A stretch of 64,000 bases of DNA from a virus. Of this stretch, positions 15,236 through 22,789 are shown one piece after another. How positions within the stretch are numbered: position 1 is the first letter of the stretch; each line of letters opens with the position of its first letter. The notes beneath the pieces were generated by a model. It had not been told where the DNA came from. It searched no databases and worked only from the letters and a program-made list of their open reading frames with translations. The translations under genes were made by a program, and so were the position numbers. Location of the stretch: the IMG/VR virus record IMGVR_UViG_3300009068_000001, positions 1-64,000 of that record; one strand, 5' to 3'.

Positions 15236-15596
15236 CGTGTTTAGCCATCAACTCTCTATTAGCCTTGTCTTCTTTAAACTTACCCATTGAAACAATTCTA
15301 GCGTCTTTACTGCCATCTGCTATACCGTCATTCAAATGATCTGTTCTATCTTTAGCCATCAAAGAATCTAAATGGGCATCAAATCTTTCTGCAACCTCTG
15401 GTGGCATCTTTTCATCATGCTCACTAGGTTCATCAGGCGTTACTTGTTCTGGACCTAAAACAGCGTCTAACATGTTGTTTTTGAACACACGTAAGCGACG
15501 CATTCCCATTCCTGGTAATTGCGTTACATTATTTTCAGGCTTTAAACCCCTGTGTGCTGGGTGATTAGGACCTGGTGTGCCCATGTCGTCGTCCAT
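15228..15596 (-). CDS. hypothetical hydrophilic protein, 122 aa
   Basis: Good GGAGTAATT ribosome binding site. Contains MRRLRVFKNNMLDAVLG followed by an acidic, helical C-terminal half (PPEVAERFDAHLDSLMAK). Probably a partly disordered DNA- or protein-binding accessory; function unknown. Part of the same tightly packed block. Confidence 0.5.
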   Translation of the reverse strand: MDDDMGTPGPNHPAHRGLKPENNVTQLPGMGMRRLRVFKNNMLDAVLGPEQVTPDEPSEHDEKMPPEVAERFDAHLDSLMAKDRTDHLNDGIADGSKDARIVSMGKFKEDKANRELMAKHDE

Positions 15597-15608
15597 AATT
15601 ACTCCTTG

Positions 15609-15914
15609 TTAAATTGCGTCAATGCCTTTGCGACCAGGTTCTTGATTAGACCAATCAGCCCCACCAAAACCGCTTCCATAATGAAAACCTTTTGGAGATT
15701 TTTTTTCTGGTTCATTACTTGAATACAAATTCTTTGTATAAGGTTCGTACCCAGTATCACGCTTTGGGTTAGGCGTAGATGACTTAGGATCACTTGAAGG
15801 AGGCATTACACCAGTCTCACGTTTTGGTATAAAGCTAGACGCAGCGGCAGCACCATTACCTGCACGTGAAGCACTTACCTGTGTACGAGACCGTACAAAA
15901 CTTAAAAGACCCAT
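15609..15914 (-). CDS. hypothetical protein, 101 aa, 'FVRxRxQVxASRA' family member 1
   Basis: Begins MGLLSFVRSRTQVSASRAGN. The first 20 residues match the starts of the proteins at 16485-16733 and 16187-16483, so these three form a small paralogous family with a shared N-terminal tag and unrelated disordered tails. The rest is Ser/Pro/Gly-rich. The competing frame 15599-15793 in the same bases lacks this similarity and is rejected. Confidence 0.6.
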   Translation of the reverse strand: MGLLSFVRSRTQVSASRAGNGAAAASSFIPKRETGVMPPSSDPKSSTPNPKRDTGYEPYTKNLYSSNEPEKKSPKGFHYGSGFGGADWSNQEPGRKGIDAI

Positions 15915-15915
15915 T

Positions 15916-16197
15916 TTAGTAGTTAGCGCCCATTTGATTATTAAATGTGTCGGCTACTGGCATTGGGGAGCGTGGCTTTGAAGATGCTGAATCACCAAGT
16001 GGGTTTACCTTTGCTGGTGCTTCTTGATCAATAAAGTCATAGTTCCAATATGGATGTAGTCCACGACGGTTAGCAAGAGTTAGATCCTCACCGCTACCTG
16101 CAGCTACTTCAGTGTTTGGGCGAACCTTACGGTACTTACCGTCTGTTGCGCCTTCTGTTAGTCCACCATTAAGTGAACGAGTTTCGTTAGTTGCCAT
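15916..16197 (-). CDS. hypothetical protein, 93 aa
   Basis: AAGGACATATATA precedes the ATG. Low complexity; contains PYWNYDFIDQEAP and a KPRSPMPVADTFN segment. No recognised domain. Its start overlaps the end of the preceding gene by 11 nt. Confidence 0.5.
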   Translation of the reverse strand: MATNETRSLNGGLTEGATDGKYRKVRPNTEVAAGSGEDLTLANRRGLHPYWNYDFIDQEAPAKVNPLGDSASSKPRSPMPVADTFNNQMGANY

Positions 16198-16483
16198 TAT
16201 ATATGTCCTTTATTAGTGGTTTCTTTGTGTGGGGTTTTCTAAGGGTATCGGCAATATGTACGTTTTTTTCGTTTTGCATAAACGGCCGTGCAGGCGAATC
16301 TTCACCCAAACTTTTAGTACGATTTGATATAGACATCTCTGCCCCTAATATATTTACTTTAGACCAACCTGTAGCGTTACCTAAGGCTTTCATAGCAGCT
16401 TGATGTCCAGCAATACCTTGTTCCATTGCACGATCAGCTTTTACTTGCTTACGGGCACGAACAAATCTATCTAAAGCTTTCAT
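16187..16483 (-). CDS. hypothetical protein, 98 aa, 'FVRxRxQVxASRA' family member 3
   Basis: I chose the ATG at 16483 because it gives MKALDRFVRARKQVKADRAM, which matches the N-termini of the two neighbouring paralogues, and because an upstream ATG at 16546 would overlap the previous gene by about 60 nt. The rest contains a helix (AGHQAAMKALGNATGW) and a basic tail. Role unknown. Confidence 0.6.
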   Translation of the reverse strand: MKALDRFVRARKQVKADRAMEQGIAGHQAAMKALGNATGWSKVNILGAEMSISNRTKSLGEDSPARPFMQNEKNVHIADTLRKPHTKKPLIKDIYNGN

Positions 16484-16484
16484 T

Positions 16485-16733
16485 TTAATCGTCACCATAG
16501 CTTCGTAAACGATATTCATTTCCTGCCGGTGCTTTGCGCTCTTCATAATTTGAAGTTGTAGAGTTTACAGAGTCATAGTTCCCTAGTGGTTTAGGTTTCT
16601 TACGATCCATTAATTCTTTATTGCTTGGAGAACCAACTGTATGGGTTGGAGCATCCCAATCAGGTTGACCAGACTCTGTAGCACGAGAAGCGGTTACTTG
16701 CTTGCGTGGTCTTACGAACTTAGATAGTCCCAT
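16485..16733 (-). CDS. hypothetical protein, 82 aa, 'FVRxRxQVxASRA' family member 2
   Basis: Begins MGLSKFVRPRKQVTASRATE, the clearest copy of the shared N-terminal tag. The tail is short, charged and probably disordered (RKKPKPLGNYDSVNSTTSNY). TAATG overlap with the upstream Lys-rich gene. Confidence 0.6.
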   Translation of the reverse strand: MGLSKFVRPRKQVTASRATESGQPDWDAPTHTVGSPSNKELMDRKKPKPLGNYDSVNSTTSNYEERKAPAGNEYRLRSYGDD

Positions 16734-16882
16734 TACTTTTTCGCCTTCTTCTTTGGAGTTTTTTTCTTGGCTTCTTTAGCCTTGAGTTCTTCTCTAATCT
16801 TATCTTCAGGCGTTTTAGCCTTAAGCTTTTGAACCTTATAGTCCATAGGTTTACCCTGCGGAGTAAGAATCTTTTTAGCCAT
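16733..16882 (-). CDS. 49-aa Lys-rich protein
   Basis: A short gene with AAGGAGACAAT upstream and a TAATG overlap to the next gene. It starts MAKKILTPQGKPMDYKVQK and ends KKKTPKKKAKK. High charge suggests nucleic-acid or virion-DNA binding, as for the 68-aa protein at 59328. Function unknown. Confidence 0.55.
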   Translation of the reverse strand: MAKKILTPQGKPMDYKVQKLKAKTPEDKIREELKAKEAKKKTPKKKAKK

Positions 16883-16903
16883 AGTTATATTGTCTCCTTT
16901 ATT

Positions 16904-17101
16904 TTACTTTTTGTCAGGGTTATGGTACTTACGAACCCTTGGACGAATTACTTTTTTCCCTCTAGCATGACTGGTTTTCTGCCGTCTTTTGGTAGATGCC
17001 ATTCTAGATCCAGGCTCTAGGCTTGAAGATACGCCACCAGTCCAGGTGCCTGTGGATCTACGTTCCCAGCTATCTACTGAAGTAAACTGTTTGCCTTTCA
17101 T
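16904..17101 (-). CDS. hypothetical basic protein, 65 aa
   Basis: Starts MKGKQFTSVDSWERRSTG and ends in a strongly basic stretch (KRRQKTSHARGKKVIRPRVR). The ATG overlaps the stop of the zinc-ribbon gene upstream (TCATGA on the plus strand). Probably nucleic-acid binding from charge alone. Confidence 0.5.
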   Translation of the reverse strand: MKGKQFTSVDSWERRSTGTWTGGVSSSLEPGSRMASTKRRQKTSHARGKKVIRPRVRKYHNPDKK

Positions 17102-17328
17102 GAGTTCATGAACCCCTTTGCATGTTTTTCATACCTTGCATTTCTGCAGTTAGGGCAAAGTTCTCCCCCGGCATACATAACTTCAAGAGGTGTCATCATA
17201 TGACCACACTTAGGGCAAATACGACTACCTTCATAGACAGTTTCAATGTTAATCTCATCCACAGTTGCATCCTCCAGAGGTATCTCTAAGACTGCTGCAA
17301 CCTCTACATACACCTGAAGAGACCGCAT
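17098..17328 (-). CDS. zinc-ribbon protein, 76 aa
   Basis: Residues about 38-62 contain CPKCGHMMTPLEV and GGELCPNC, a complete four-Cys zinc ribbon with 20 residues between pairs. The first 30 residues form an amphipathic N-terminal part. Its start overlaps the BldC-like gene by about 64-74 nt in another frame, an unusually deep overlap here, so either the true start is further in or the two frames are linked by a shift. Role unknown, likely a DNA- or RNA-binding accessory. Confidence 0.6.
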   Translation of the reverse strand: MRSLQVYVEVAAVLEIPLEDATVDEINIETVYEGSRICPKCGHMMTPLEVMYAGGELCPNCRNARYEKHAKGFMNS

Positions 17329-17491
17329 TAATATGATGTTCGGTTATATTTCTAGTTCCTTTAAGACTTTTTATATATCCCAGTTTACCTGAATCCATCC
17401 AACGCCCAATAGTTTTAGGGTTTACGCTAAAAAGCGTAGCAACTTCAGATGGTTTATATATTTTTGTAAAAGATTCAGGATTTTCACTCAT
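17255..17491 (-). CDS. BldC/MerR-type helix-turn-helix protein
   Basis: 78 aa. Residues about 8-50 form a MerR-like DNA-binding domain: KIYKPSEVATLFSVNPKTIG (recognition helix region), GRWMDSGKLGYIKS, then the wing-like LKGTRNITEHHI. This matches BldC-type single-domain regulators of actinobacteria and phage excisionases. The C-terminal tail carries VCRGCSSL...GGCNCG, unusual for BldC. The ATG at 17491 overlaps the upstream stop (TAATG); a GTG six bases earlier is a weaker choice. Likely a regulator of phage or host transcription. Confidence 0.7.
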   Translation of the reverse strand: MSENPESFTKIYKPSEVATLFSVNPKTIGRWMDSGKLGYIKSLKGTRNITEHHINAVSSGVCRGCSSLRDTSGGCNCG

Positions 17492-17850
17492 TACCACACA
17501 CTCTCTGATACGTTTCGAGCTGTTCCAGAGTAGGAACCCTTTTCTTGGGTAAAGTCTACACGATTTGGTTGGAATTCATTATTTACATCCATAACATCTA
17601 GTATGCCTAGCTCACGTGTACGGTATCCGTAACGTGGTGGAAACATATTGACTTGTGGAAGTGGTGGCCTAACAATGTCTGGAATTAATTGGGCCGGCAT
17701 AGTTACAGATTTAAGTGCACGGGCCATGAAAGCTTCTTGAGCGTTAGCAAAAGGACCCATGTAATCATAGCGAAGTAATGATGGTTCTGGATCTTCGCTT
17801 ACAATCCCACGACCTTTACTATGGTCATATACACCATCTTGATTCATCAT
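17491..17850 (-). CDS. hypothetical protein, 119 aa
   Basis: Begins MMNQDGVYDHSKGRG. Contains a helix (ANAQEAFMARALKSV) then Pro-rich PPLPQVNMFPPRYGYRTREL. No recognised domain. Sits directly between the BldC-like gene and the 243-aa gene with overlapping stops, so expression is coupled. Confidence 0.5.
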   Translation of the reverse strand: MMNQDGVYDHSKGRGIVSEDPEPSLLRYDYMGPFANAQEAFMARALKSVTMPAQLIPDIVRPPLPQVNMFPPRYGYRTRELGILDVMDVNNEFQPNRVDFTQEKGSYSGTARNVSESVW

Positions 17851-18581
17851 TAGCGGCCTCGTCGTGGTCTGTTAGGATCTAAAAAGTCTGTGGTGTCAGG
17901 AGCTGTACTTTCTACAGGCTTCATCTGACCAAACTTAATTGGGTTTGCTACATTTGATCCTAATCCGGTAATTCTACCTTGCAGGTCACCAGTAGCTGGA
18001 TCATCTTCACTCTGGTATCGAACTCCATATACTAAACGAGTATGAATATCTTTGTTACCTGGGTGAGGTTGATTTTCTAGATTGCCTGGATTTAAACCTT
18101 GCTTGCGTTGTTCATCTAAACCGCGCAAAGCGTTTTGATGTCTTTCGTTCCAAAGTTTATATCTTGCTCCAAAAGCTAACTGTTCACCAGTTTTCTTTTC
18201 AGGAGGTAAATGTGCGCCTGATTTAATTGCAAAGTGATTAACAATATCTTTCATTGAAAAATATACACGAACAGATTGTGGTGCCGAACCACTCTTTTTG
18301 TCAACATAGTGAGGTACTTCTTGGTACGCAGCTTCTTTAAAATTAGGTTCATGTGATATACCTAGATGCGGAGCTACATCGTGTGTAGTTAAAAACGGAA
18401 TACCTTCTCGGTCTAAAGGACGTGGTGTAGCACGGGTTGTTTCTGTATTTGGTTCAACAGGAGTTACAGGACCATAACCTCGTTCGCCTGGTCTAGGGTC
18501 TTGTGGTCTTTCTACAGGCTTAGAAGACTGTCCTTCAATAGCTGCCCATGGGGGCATAGGAACACCTCTGCGACGTGTCAT
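17850..18581 (-). CDS. hypothetical protein, 243 aa
   Basis: The largest protein of the disordered block. The N-terminal 70 residues are Pro/Arg-rich. A folded-looking core (about 60-130) has PFLTTHDVAPHLGISHEPNF and VRVYFSMKDIVNHFAIKSG, which could be a helix-turn-helix-like or winged unit, but I cannot assign it. The tail is again disordered. Function unknown. Confidence 0.5.
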   Translation of the reverse strand: MTRRRGVPMPPWAAIEGQSSKPVERPQDPRPGERGYGPVTPVEPNTETTRATPRPLDREGIPFLTTHDVAPHLGISHEPNFKEAAYQEVPHYVDKKSGSAPQSVRVYFSMKDIVNHFAIKSGAHLPPEKKTGEQLAFGARYKLWNERHQNALRGLDEQRKQGLNPGNLENQPHPGNKDIHTRLVYGVRYQSEDDPATGDLQGRITGLGSNVANPIKFGQMKPVESTAPDTTDFLDPNRPRRGR

Positions 18582-18853
18582 TAATCGTTGCCCCCTAAAC
18601 TATCATTATGCATTTTCATAGATTCTTTGAAATGTGAATCACGTCCAAGTTCAGTTTCTTGATCTTGAAGCATACCGGCGCTACACTCTGTGCATTCAGC
18701 ACCATGACCCATATTATTAGAAAACTTACTTACTCCTGTAGGGGTAAGCTTAGTTAATCTTTTTCCAACAGCATGTGCTGCTTTCCAATTCCATTCAGAA
18801 TCATGAGATCCTGTATCTTTTTCTTGATCGTAAAAATCTGACACTATACCCAC
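18581..18853 (-). CDS. hypothetical protein, 90 aa, CxxC
   Basis: Hydrophilic protein with AECTECSAGM in the middle (a single CxxC) and a helix KAAHAVGKRLTKL. Overlaps both neighbours. No homology recognised. Confidence 0.5.
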   Translation of the reverse strand: MGIVSDFYDQEKDTGSHDSEWNWKAAHAVGKRLTKLTPTGVSKFSNNMGHGAECTECSAGMLQDQETELGRDSHFKESMKMHNDSLGGND

Positions 18854-19389
18854 CTTGGTTTTAAGTGAGCAAATAGTGCTCCGGTACGAGGATTAAATTC
18901 TGCAGGTACATTTGCTGATACATCAGCCTTGCCATCATTAACAAGATGAGGTGCTGGAGCTAAGGCTAGTTGAGGAGCGTTACGCACACCCATCATTACT
19001 AGTGTGCCTTCATTCTCTATAGGCTTATAGATCTTAGGATTTAAACGACGATCTGGTTCTAAATTCTCTGGCCACATGTATGATCCTGGATCAATACGTT
19101 CGCCTTTGTGAACACCTCGTTGGTATGCACGTTGGTTCTGTCGGTTTTTTAATGAGTCAAGAACTGTGTCGGACATTGCATAAGGCTTTCCCTTATCATC
19201 ACGACGTGATCGAATAGTTCCAAGATAACCGTCTGGGTATTCTGCTTGAGGTGCACGACCTACACCCATACGTGCAAAGTCCATACCACTTCGTGGTACT
19301 ACGGGCGTGCCTCCACCACCGGTGGTTGTATAAGCACCGATGTAACCGCTGGCTCCGAGATACTGCCAGTTATTATGGGATTGAGGCAT
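18844..19389 (-). CDS. hypothetical protein, 181 aa
   Basis: First gene of the disordered block in transcription order. Gly/Tyr-rich start (YLGASGYIGAYTTTGGGG), then a conserved-looking PDGYLGTIRSRRDD and AYQRGVHKGERIDP. No known domain. A strong hairpin (19417-19439) lies just upstream, separating it from the holin-like gene at 19455, so it probably has its own promoter within about 60 nt or depends on read-through. Confidence 0.5.
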   Translation of the reverse strand: MPQSHNNWQYLGASGYIGAYTTTGGGGTPVVPRSGMDFARMGVGRAPQAEYPDGYLGTIRSRRDDKGKPYAMSDTVLDSLKNRQNQRAYQRGVHKGERIDPGSYMWPENLEPDRRLNPKIYKPIENEGTLVMMGVRNAPQLALAPAPHLVNDGKADVSANVPAEFNPRTGALFAHLKPRWV

Positions 19390-19416
19390 GGTTACATAAT
19401 ACTACTAAAAGCAAAA

Positions 19417-19439
19417 GGCCGGGGTGTGTATCCCCGGCC
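19417..19439 (-). terminator. GC-rich hairpin between the holin-like gene and the disordered block
   Basis: Perfect 8-bp stem GGCCGGGG / CCCCGGCC with a 7-nt loop. On the minus strand it follows the holin-like gene (ends 19455); the transcript then enters an A/T-rich run. Confidence 0.65.
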
Positions 19440-19454
19440 GATTACATTTAATGC

Positions 19455-19649
19455 TTACTTAGAGGCACCAATTCCAATTGATGTGTCCTTTGGATTTAAC
19501 GCCTTGGCTAGTGGGCCAACGAGACCGGCAATGAATGCATTAAGCAGGGTCTTTGGGTCTGTGATCCCGCTCATGTAAAGAGCGGCTACAGCTGCTGCTG
19601 AGGCACGAAGATACGAACCAAACGCGGCCTGTAATGTCTTGATATCCAT
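19455..19649 (-). CDS. holin-like small membrane protein (r1t-holin-like)
   Basis: 64 aa. The pattern ASAAAVAALYMSGITDPKTLLNAFIAGLVGPLAKALNPKD, in pieces, matches a group of actinophage holin-like proteins: an N-terminal hydrophobic helix, the turn ITDPKTLLNA, a second hydrophobic helix, and the conserved NPKD end. A TAAAGGAGTAAC ribosome binding site supports the start. It lies on the minus strand about 400 nt from the start of the plus-strand lysis island and might be an additional holin or pore-modulating protein. Confidence 0.6.
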   Translation of the reverse strand: MDIKTLQAAFGSYLRASAAAVAALYMSGITDPKTLLNAFIAGLVGPLAKALNPKDTSIGIGASK

Positions 19650-19715
19650 GTTACTCCTTTAGTATAAACCCTTTTGGGGGCTTATAACTATTCTATAGGA
19701 TAACTAAGGAGTTGT

Positions 19716-19985
19716 CTACTTGGCGGTATCGTCCAAGTGTTGCTCAAAACGTCCCTCGAGCTTAGCAACTTTTTCACCAATAATAATCTGTTCTCCGCGT
19801 AGTTCTTTAAGCATAGGAATAATTTCTAAGTTAATCTTATCGTGTATTGATGAGCCACCGTTAGGGCGCAATTCAGAAAGAAAACTTTTCATCCATGTAC
19901 GCATAATCCAAGAGCCTATGACTCCTATAAATGCTGCTGTTGCTGTAAATCCTGCAAGTGTTGTTGCCCAGTCGGCAGCGGTCAT
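19716..19985 (-). CDS. membrane protein with C-terminal coiled coil, 89 aa
   Basis: A hydrophobic N-terminal helix (about residues 8-28, TLAGFTATAAFIGVIGSWIM) is followed by a charged helix-rich tail with heptad-like spacing (EKVAKLEGRFEQHL). This single-anchor plus coiled-coil form is common next to phage holins and resembles DUF2746-like proteins. It is the first gene of the minus operon and is divergent from the 849-aa surface protein. Confidence 0.55.
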   Translation of the reverse strand: MTAADWATTLAGFTATAAFIGVIGSWIMRTWMKSFLSELRPNGGSSIHDKINLEIIPMLKELRGEQIIIGEKVAKLEGRFEQHLDDTAK

Positions 19986-20056
19986 GTCATCTCCGAGAGT
20001 AGAAGTAATAGTGGTAAGTATGCCGACAAAAATACACCACGTAATGTTAAACTATG

Positions 20057-20070
20057 TAAATTATTAACTA
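20057..20070 (+). promoter_or_regulatory. candidate -10 element of a leaderless transcript
   Basis: TAAATT (20057-20062) fits the TANNNT -10 consensus and ends 7 nt before the ATG at 20070. No Shine-Dalgarno sequence precedes that ATG, so transcription starting at or next to the A of ATG would give a leaderless mRNA, which actinobacteria translate well. No convincing -35 box. The divergent 19986-20069 spacer contains no other clear signal. Confidence 0.3.
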
Positions 20071-22619
20071 TGTACATTCATAGAAAGGTCCATGAAATAA
20101 GAAAACTACGACTAATCGTAGAACTATTTCTTGCATCAATCCTCTATTTATATGTTACACAAGCCGTTGCATACGCAGAAGAACCAGTAACACCAGAACA
20201 GGTGGCAATTTCGCCTGCCTCAGATACCTCTACAGCTACCGTCAGCTTGCCAGCAGCTTTAGCATCGGCTATTGCCACGGTAGACACAGCCACAGCTACA
20301 GTAACTACTGCTGTAGCAGCTGCTGAAACTGCTGTAACTACAATTGTTAACACCCCAGCTAAAGTTGAAGTTGTACAAGCTAGCCCAGTAGTTGTTGCCG
20401 CGGTAGAGTCTGCAACAGCTGCAGTACAGGTTGCTAACACAGCTATCCAAGCAGCTGACTCAGCTACAGCAGTTGCAGCTACAGCAATTCAAGCTGTAGA
20501 TTCTCAGACTGCAGTAGTTGCTACAGCAACTACGAACTTAGAGAGTTCTACTGCAACTCTATCTACAGCTACAGCCGCTGTAGACTCACAAACAGCTGTA
20601 GTGGCTACAGCTACAACTAATCTTACAAATGCTCAAAATACCTTGACCCAGCTTCAGAATACGCCATCAGATAGTAAGACCTACACAACTGCTGGTTATG
20701 TAGCACCTGTTGCTCCAGAAACTCCAACAGTAACTACAACAACTCTTCCAGCTATGTATGATGGCGCAACAAAAATTCAAACACCTTTTGATATTAAGAT
20801 GGGCAACACTGTATACGAAGGTCAAGGATCAGCTAGCCAGATTTATGTAACCTCAAAGGCAACTATTACCTTTGGTACAGGCGACTTTAATTGGTGGGAT
20901 TTTCCTAATGGACCAAGCATTTCTGTCTTTGGATCAGATTTTCAAAGCGCTGGACCTAACGCTGGTATAACAGTAAGCACAACTCAAACTACCCTTGCTG
21001 TGGATTGGGATCTCCATCGTTTTGGAGATCCTGGAAGCCCACTTACAAATGTCAACTGGACTATGACTGTCAACCCTACTTCAGGGGAATGGACTGGTGT
21101 AGCAACCGTTGCAGGCAATACTACCAACCTTTGGAATGGCCCACGTATTGGTGTTCGTGAAACTGCAGGAACTGCAGTAAAGCCTATGACAAACGTAACT
21201 AATACTGAACTAACATCTCAAATTGAAAGCCAGACAGCCGTAGTTGCTGATAAGACTGTGGTTAAAACAACAGCGGTTGCAACCCTCACCACTCTTACTG
21301 AAGCTAAAACTACAGCGCAAACGGCTGTAACTACTGATACTCAAATTAAGGCTGAAGCAGTCTCTCTATTAACACAGTTAACTGACACAGCTACCGCTAC
21401 GGTAGCTACAGCTGTTGAGCTAGCTAATACTGCAGATACTAAGGCTAATGAAGCTAAAGCAGCTTTGGAATCAGCCGTAACAGTTATTACTCAAGTTGTA
21501 GCGGCTATAGTTCCACCAGTGGTCCCTGCGCCCACCCCGGCTCCAGAACCTCAACCTGCTCCTCAGCCTCAACCAGTGCCAGTCGAGCCAACACCTCAGC
21601 CCGTTCCTCCAACACCTGAGCCACAGCCTGCACCGGAACCAGCCCCTGAACCAACTCCGCAGCCAGACCCAACACCCGTACCTGTTGCTGAGCCAACTCC
21701 AGAACCTGTTCCTGAGCTTCCTGTAGAACCCGAACCACCTGTTGCAATCCCTGATCCTGAACCGACACCTATTGACCCACCCACAGAAGAGCCATTACCA
21801 CCCACAGAAGACCCACAACCGCCGGTAGCGCCCGAAGAGCCAACCGTAACGCCCGAGGAGCCTCCTGTGGCACCTGAGCCACCTGTGGAACCAGAACCAG
21901 CACCAGAGACACCAGAGCCAGAGCCACAAAATCCGATAGAAGAACCATCACAACCTCCTGTAGTAGAACCTATTCCTAGTCTATCAGATTCTGTGGATAA
22001 TGCGCTATCCGATGGAAAGATCACAGCATCCGACGCAGCAGCTGTTATGGAGTCTTTAAACGCTGATGGAAAGGTTACTGCTGAAGAAGTTTCTAATCTA
22101 GTTGATGCTTTAAAAGAAGACGGTAAGTTAAGCGAGGCTGAAAAAGATTTGGTTGCTACCGCTCTTATTGAGTCTGTTGCTCCTGGAGAAACTCTTACCA
22201 AAGAGCAAATTCAAGATGCAGGCATTGCATACCAAGATTTACCTCCTGAGACTCCTGTTGAGGTTAGGCAGGATGAAAACGGTAATGAAGTTATAATTAC
22301 GGCAGACGTAGCTGCGGCTCTAGTTCTTCTAGAGAACCCATCTGAATTAATTGGTACAATATTTAGTGACCCAGGTCAAGCCCTCCAAGCCCTAGGAAGT
22401 ATAGGTGCGGATATGAGCGTAGAAGAACGTGAAGAAGCAGAGAAGATGGTCGTTGCTGCTGTCATTGCAGGTAATGCTGCAATCAATGCAGTAGGAGCGG
22501 CAGCATCGGCTGCTGGTGGAGCTACCAGAAGTGGTGGCGGTACTGGTGGCGGTGGTGGAAGTTCTGGTGGTGGAGGCTCATCAGGAGAAACTAAAGGCGT
22601 TAGGAGACGTAAACCTTGA
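20070..22619 (+). CDS. secreted or surface-anchored repeat protein, 849 aa
   Basis: Residues about 13-35 are a hydrophobic signal or anchor segment after a basic start, ending VAYAEE (possible cleavage after AYA). Then follow Ala/Thr/Val-rich helical repeats (AVDSQTAVVATATTNL occurs twice), a beta-rich globular domain (about 210-375) with FGTGDFNWWDFPNG and VDWDLHRFGDPG, more helical repeats, a Pro/Glu repeat rod (about 480-640) suited to spanning a cell wall, three DGK-type EF-hand-like segments (LSDGKITASDA, NADGKVTAEEV, KEDGKLSEAEK), and a Gly/Ser tail ending GVRRRKP. I do not recognise a catalytic domain. It precedes holins and endolysin, so a role at the cell envelope is likely. Confidence 0.75.
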   Translation: MYIHRKVHEIRKLRLIVELFLASILYLYVTQAVAYAEEPVTPEQVAISPASDTSTATVSLPAALASAIATVDTATATVTTAVAAAETAVTTIVNTPAKVEVVQASPVVVAAVESATAAVQVANTAIQAADSATAVAATAIQAVDSQTAVVATATTNLESSTATLSTATAAVDSQTAVVATATTNLTNAQNTLTQLQNTPSDSKTYTTAGYVAPVAPETPTVTTTTLPAMYDGATKIQTPFDIKMGNTVYEGQGSASQIYVTSKATITFGTGDFNWWDFPNGPSISVFGSDFQSAGPNAGITVSTTQTTLAVDWDLHRFGDPGSPLTNVNWTMTVNPTSGEWTGVATVAGNTTNLWNGPRIGVRETAGTAVKPMTNVTNTELTSQIESQTAVVADKTVVKTTAVATLTTLTEAKTTAQTAVTTDTQIKAEAVSLLTQLTDTATATVATAVELANTADTKANEAKAALESAVTVITQVVAAIVPPVVPAPTPAPEPQPAPQPQPVPVEPTPQPVPPTPEPQPAPEPAPEPTPQPDPTPVPVAEPTPEPVPELPVEPEPPVAIPDPEPTPIDPPTEEPLPPTEDPQPPVAPEEPTVTPEEPPVAPEPPVEPEPAPETPEPEPQNPIEEPSQPPVVEPIPSLSDSVDNALSDGKITASDAAAVMESLNADGKVTAEEVSNLVDALKEDGKLSEAEKDLVATALIESVAPGETLTKEQIQDAGIAYQDLPPETPVEVRQDENGNEVIITADVAAALVLLENPSELIGTIFSDPGQALQALGSIGADMSVEEREEAEKMVVAAVIAGNAAINAVGAAASAAGGATRSGGGTGGGGGSSGGGGSSGETKGVRRRKP

Positions 22620-22789
22620 AAAAAGTATTCACAGACATGGTTGATCAACTATGGACATTGTTAGGCATGTTTATTGCCTGGGTTGTTCTAGACGGATCAG
22701 CTAAGACCATTGTTGGTTATGCAATCATCGGAACACTATTTGCTTGGGCGATCACCTATCCAATTCGTAACCCAAAGGATGAAGAATGA
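22616..22789 (+). CDS. putative holin, 57 aa, two membrane helices
   Basis: A TTG start overlaps the stop of the surface-protein gene as TTGA, with TTAGGAGACG as ribosome binding site; the stop overlaps the next ATG (ATGA). Residues 12-26 (LWTLLGMFIAWVVL) and 32-49 (IVGYAIIGTLFAWAITY) are hydrophobic, joined by a short turn, with a charged C-terminus (RNPKDEE). This is the classical small two-helix holin layout, in the classical place before the endolysin. Confidence 0.6.
   Translation: MKKVFTDMVDQLWTLLGMFIAWVVLDGSAKTIVGYAIIGTLFAWAITYPIRNPKDEE

Noticed and set aside
15599-15793. 64-aa minus-strand frame
   Set aside because: Shadows the 101-aa gene (15609-15914), which has the shared N-terminal tag; the shadow has none and no ribosome binding site.
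21596-22201. 201-aa minus-strand Gly/Ser-rich frame opposite the surface protein
   Set aside because: It is the antisense of a Pro/Glu repeat region, where stop codons are avoided by composition. No ribosome binding site and no other support.
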